This document shows positions 62,774 through 64,000 of a stretch of 64,000 bases of DNA, in pieces (the stretch's first letter is position 1; every line of letters starts with the position of its first letter). The translations under genes were made by a program, and so were the position numbers. This stretch comes from Bradyrhizobium sp. JYMT SZCCT0180. GTDB lineage: Bacteria; Pseudomonadota; Alphaproteobacteria; Rhizobiales; Xanthobacteraceae. Below the pieces are notes generated by a model, which saw only the letters and a list, made by a program, of their open reading frames with translations, ran no database searches and was not told the DNA's origin. Location: NCBI RefSeq assembly GCF_018130165.1, contig NZ_JAFCLZ010000012.1:62001-126000 (forward strand), given 5' to 3'.

Positions 62774-63307
62774 ATGAAAGCCATTGCCACCGCCATCACC
62801 GTCCTCGCCCTCGCTTCGACCGCAGCAATGGCGCAGTCGCCCTATGCGGGGATGCAGGGCCGCTCGATCAAGGCGCTGTCCGCGCAGCAGATCGATGATC
62901 TCAGAGCCGGCAGGGGCATGGGCCTGGCGCTGGCGGCCGAACTGAACGGCTACCCCGGCCCGATGCACGTGCTGGAATTGTCCGACAAGCTGGCGCTGTC
63001 GGTGGCGCAGAAGCAGCGAATTCAAACACTGTTTGAAACAATGAAAGCGGAAGCGACGCCGATCGGTCTCAGCCTGATCGAGCAGGAAAGCGCGCTCGAC
63101 CGGCAATTCGCCGACCGTTCGATCACATCAGACGCGCTGAGGGAAGCGACGACGAAGATCGGCCAAACGCAGGCGGAACTACGCAACGCGCATCTGAAAT
63201 ATCACCTCGAAACGGCGCAAATCCTGCTCCCCGATCAGATGAAGCAATATGCCCAATTGCGGGGATACGCATCCGATTCCCCGGCGCGGCATCACCGCAT
63301 GCATTAG
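62774..63307 (+). CDS. Spy/CpxP-like periplasmic protein
   Basis: 177-residue secreted protein: signal peptide (AIATAITVLALASTAAMA) and a helical domain with LTXXQ-like motifs (LSAQQIDDLRAGRG; LSVAQKQRIQTLFE), ending in a His-rich HHRMH tail. Members sense or buffer metals and misfolded proteins in the periplasm. GGAGAT precedes the start. It sits near the metal-efflux operon and fits an accessory role. Confidence 0.75.
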   Translation: MKAIATAITVLALASTAAMAQSPYAGMQGRSIKALSAQQIDDLRAGRGMGLALAAELNGYPGPMHVLELSDKLALSVAQKQRIQTLFETMKAEATPIGLSLIEQESALDRQFADRSITSDALREATTKIGQTQAELRNAHLKYHLETAQILLPDQMKQYAQLRGYASDSPARHHRMH

Positions 63308-63435
63308 CGGCAGGGCGCTGCGCGCGGAGCCTCGTCCCGCTTGTGCAGGGACCGCGCAGGCGTCTAGATTGCGGCCCAACAGGCGCGTTCCAAAGATTAT
63401 CCGCAGAATGGAAAACGCCGCATGGGAGGACCCTG

Positions 63436-64000
63436 ATGAAACACGCCTACATCCCGCGAACGACGACCTACAATCTCAATCCGGGCGAAGAGCTCAATGA
63501 TCTCCGGATGTCGGACGAGGTCCGTCCGCTCTACGAGCACGTCAAGAAGTTCATCCGCGAAACCGTCGACCCGATGTCGGTCGAATTCGCAAAGCTTGGC
63601 GAGAAAAAGACCGACCGCTGGAGCTTTACGCCGGAACAGCTTGCGTGCCTGCAGAAGGCCAAGGACAAGGCCAAGGAAGTAGGCTTGTGGAACTTCTTCC
63701 TGCCCGACGACGAGACCGGCCAGGGCCTCAAGAACCTCGACTACGCCTATATCGCGGTTGAGCTGGCGAAAAACCCGATGGCGTCGGAGACCATGAACTG
63801 CTCGGCGCCCGACACCGGCAACATGGAAGTGCTGGAGCGCGTCGGCACCAAGGCGCAGAAGGAGAAGTGGCTGAAGCCGCTGCTGGCAGGTGAAATCCGC
63901 TCGGCCTATGCGATGACCGAGCCGAACGTCGCCTCCTCCGACGCCAAGAACATCTCGACCTCGGCAAAGCTCGTCGGCGACGAATGGGTGATCAACGGCG
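63436..64000 (+). CDS. Acyl-CoA dehydrogenase (5' part, runs off window end)
   Basis: N-terminal 188 codons of an acyl-CoA dehydrogenase, cut by the window edge. ATG 63436 is preceded by GGGAGGA at ideal spacing. Recognisable parts are YEHVKKFIRETVDPMSVEF, the Phe-rich helix GLWNFFLPD, and the FAD/substrate motif YAMTEPNVASSDAKNI. FAD-dependent alpha-beta oxidation of an acyl-CoA is expected. Chain specificity cannot be told from this half. Confidence 0.9.
   Translation, partial: MKHAYIPRTTTYNLNPGEELNDLRMSDEVRPLYEHVKKFIRETVDPMSVEFAKLGEKKTDRWSFTPEQLACLQKAKDKAKEVGLWNFFLPDDETGQGLKNLDYAYIAVELAKNPMASETMNCSAPDTGNMEVLERVGTKAQKEKWLKPLLAGEIRSAYAMTEPNVASSDAKNISTSAKLVGDEWVING

Overview
The window looks like a chromosomal segment of a high-G+C alphaproteobacterium of the Bradyrhizobium/Rhodopseudomonas group. 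This is inferred from gene content (several branched-chain-amino-acid-type ABC systems, Tct transporters, CoA-ligase clusters) and from intergenic mosaic repeats of the kind scattered through Bradyrhizobium genomes. I saw no tRNA, rRNA, CRISPR array, transposase or integrase. Almost all bases are in genes, and several operons show 4-bp ATGA stop/start overlaps.

Layout. (1) 186-1868: a TolC-family outer-membrane channel with a long C-terminal tail. (2) 2125-7784: a D-2-hydroxyacid (YdiJ-like) FAD/Fe-S dehydrogenase overlapping a GlcG/HbpS-like gene, divergent from a serine/alanine-glyoxylate aminotransferase and a crotonase-fold protein that lacks both canonical catalytic glutamates. (3) 7967-13958: a tripartite tricarboxylate transporter whose receptor gene (tctC) is separated from tctB-tctA by a methylthioadenosine/5'-deoxyadenosine salvage set (class II aldolase, mtnP, mtnA). 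A beta-barrel outer-membrane protein, a CaiB/BaiF CoA-transferase and a PaaK-like ligase follow. (4) 17969-25279: a minus-strand ABC uptake operon (livG, acyl-CoA synthetase, livH, livM, livK, livF), divergent from a Crp/Fnr regulator.

(5) 26677-47803: surface-polysaccharide genes. gmd and fcl (GDP-L-fucose) are separated by two housekeeping-type genes (a HemD-like gene and purU) from a visibly less G+C-rich block. That block holds an SDR, a WlbA/WlbB/WlbC-like set for a 3-amino-3-deoxy (or 2,3-diacetamido) sugar, a Wzx flippase, an AsnB-type amidotransferase, a Wzy-like membrane protein, two methyltransferases, a hexapeptide acyltransferase, a nucleotide-sugar epimerase, and three glycosyltransferase genes. 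One of these is a fusion of two GT-B enzymes. Together they suggest an O-antigen or exopolysaccharide containing fucose and an amidated diamino-uronic acid.

(6) 48693-54572: a second complete liv-type ABC operon ending in a core-MetE-like methyltransferase, preceded by a perfect palindromic operator candidate next to a consensus -35 box. (7) 54573-55432: a gene-free stretch packed with repeats. (8) 55433-63307: htpX, then a divergent copper/silver-type efflux operon (Cys/Met-rich small protein, FixH-like protein, CusB-type adaptor, CusA-type pump), a methyltransferase and a Spy-like periplasmic protein. (9) The window ends inside an acyl-CoA dehydrogenase gene at 63436.

The strongest candidates for something new are the salvage genes nested inside a Tct transporter, the predicted uronamide pathway with its fused double glycosyltransferase, and the ABC operon tied to a folate-domain-less methionine-synthase-like enzyme.
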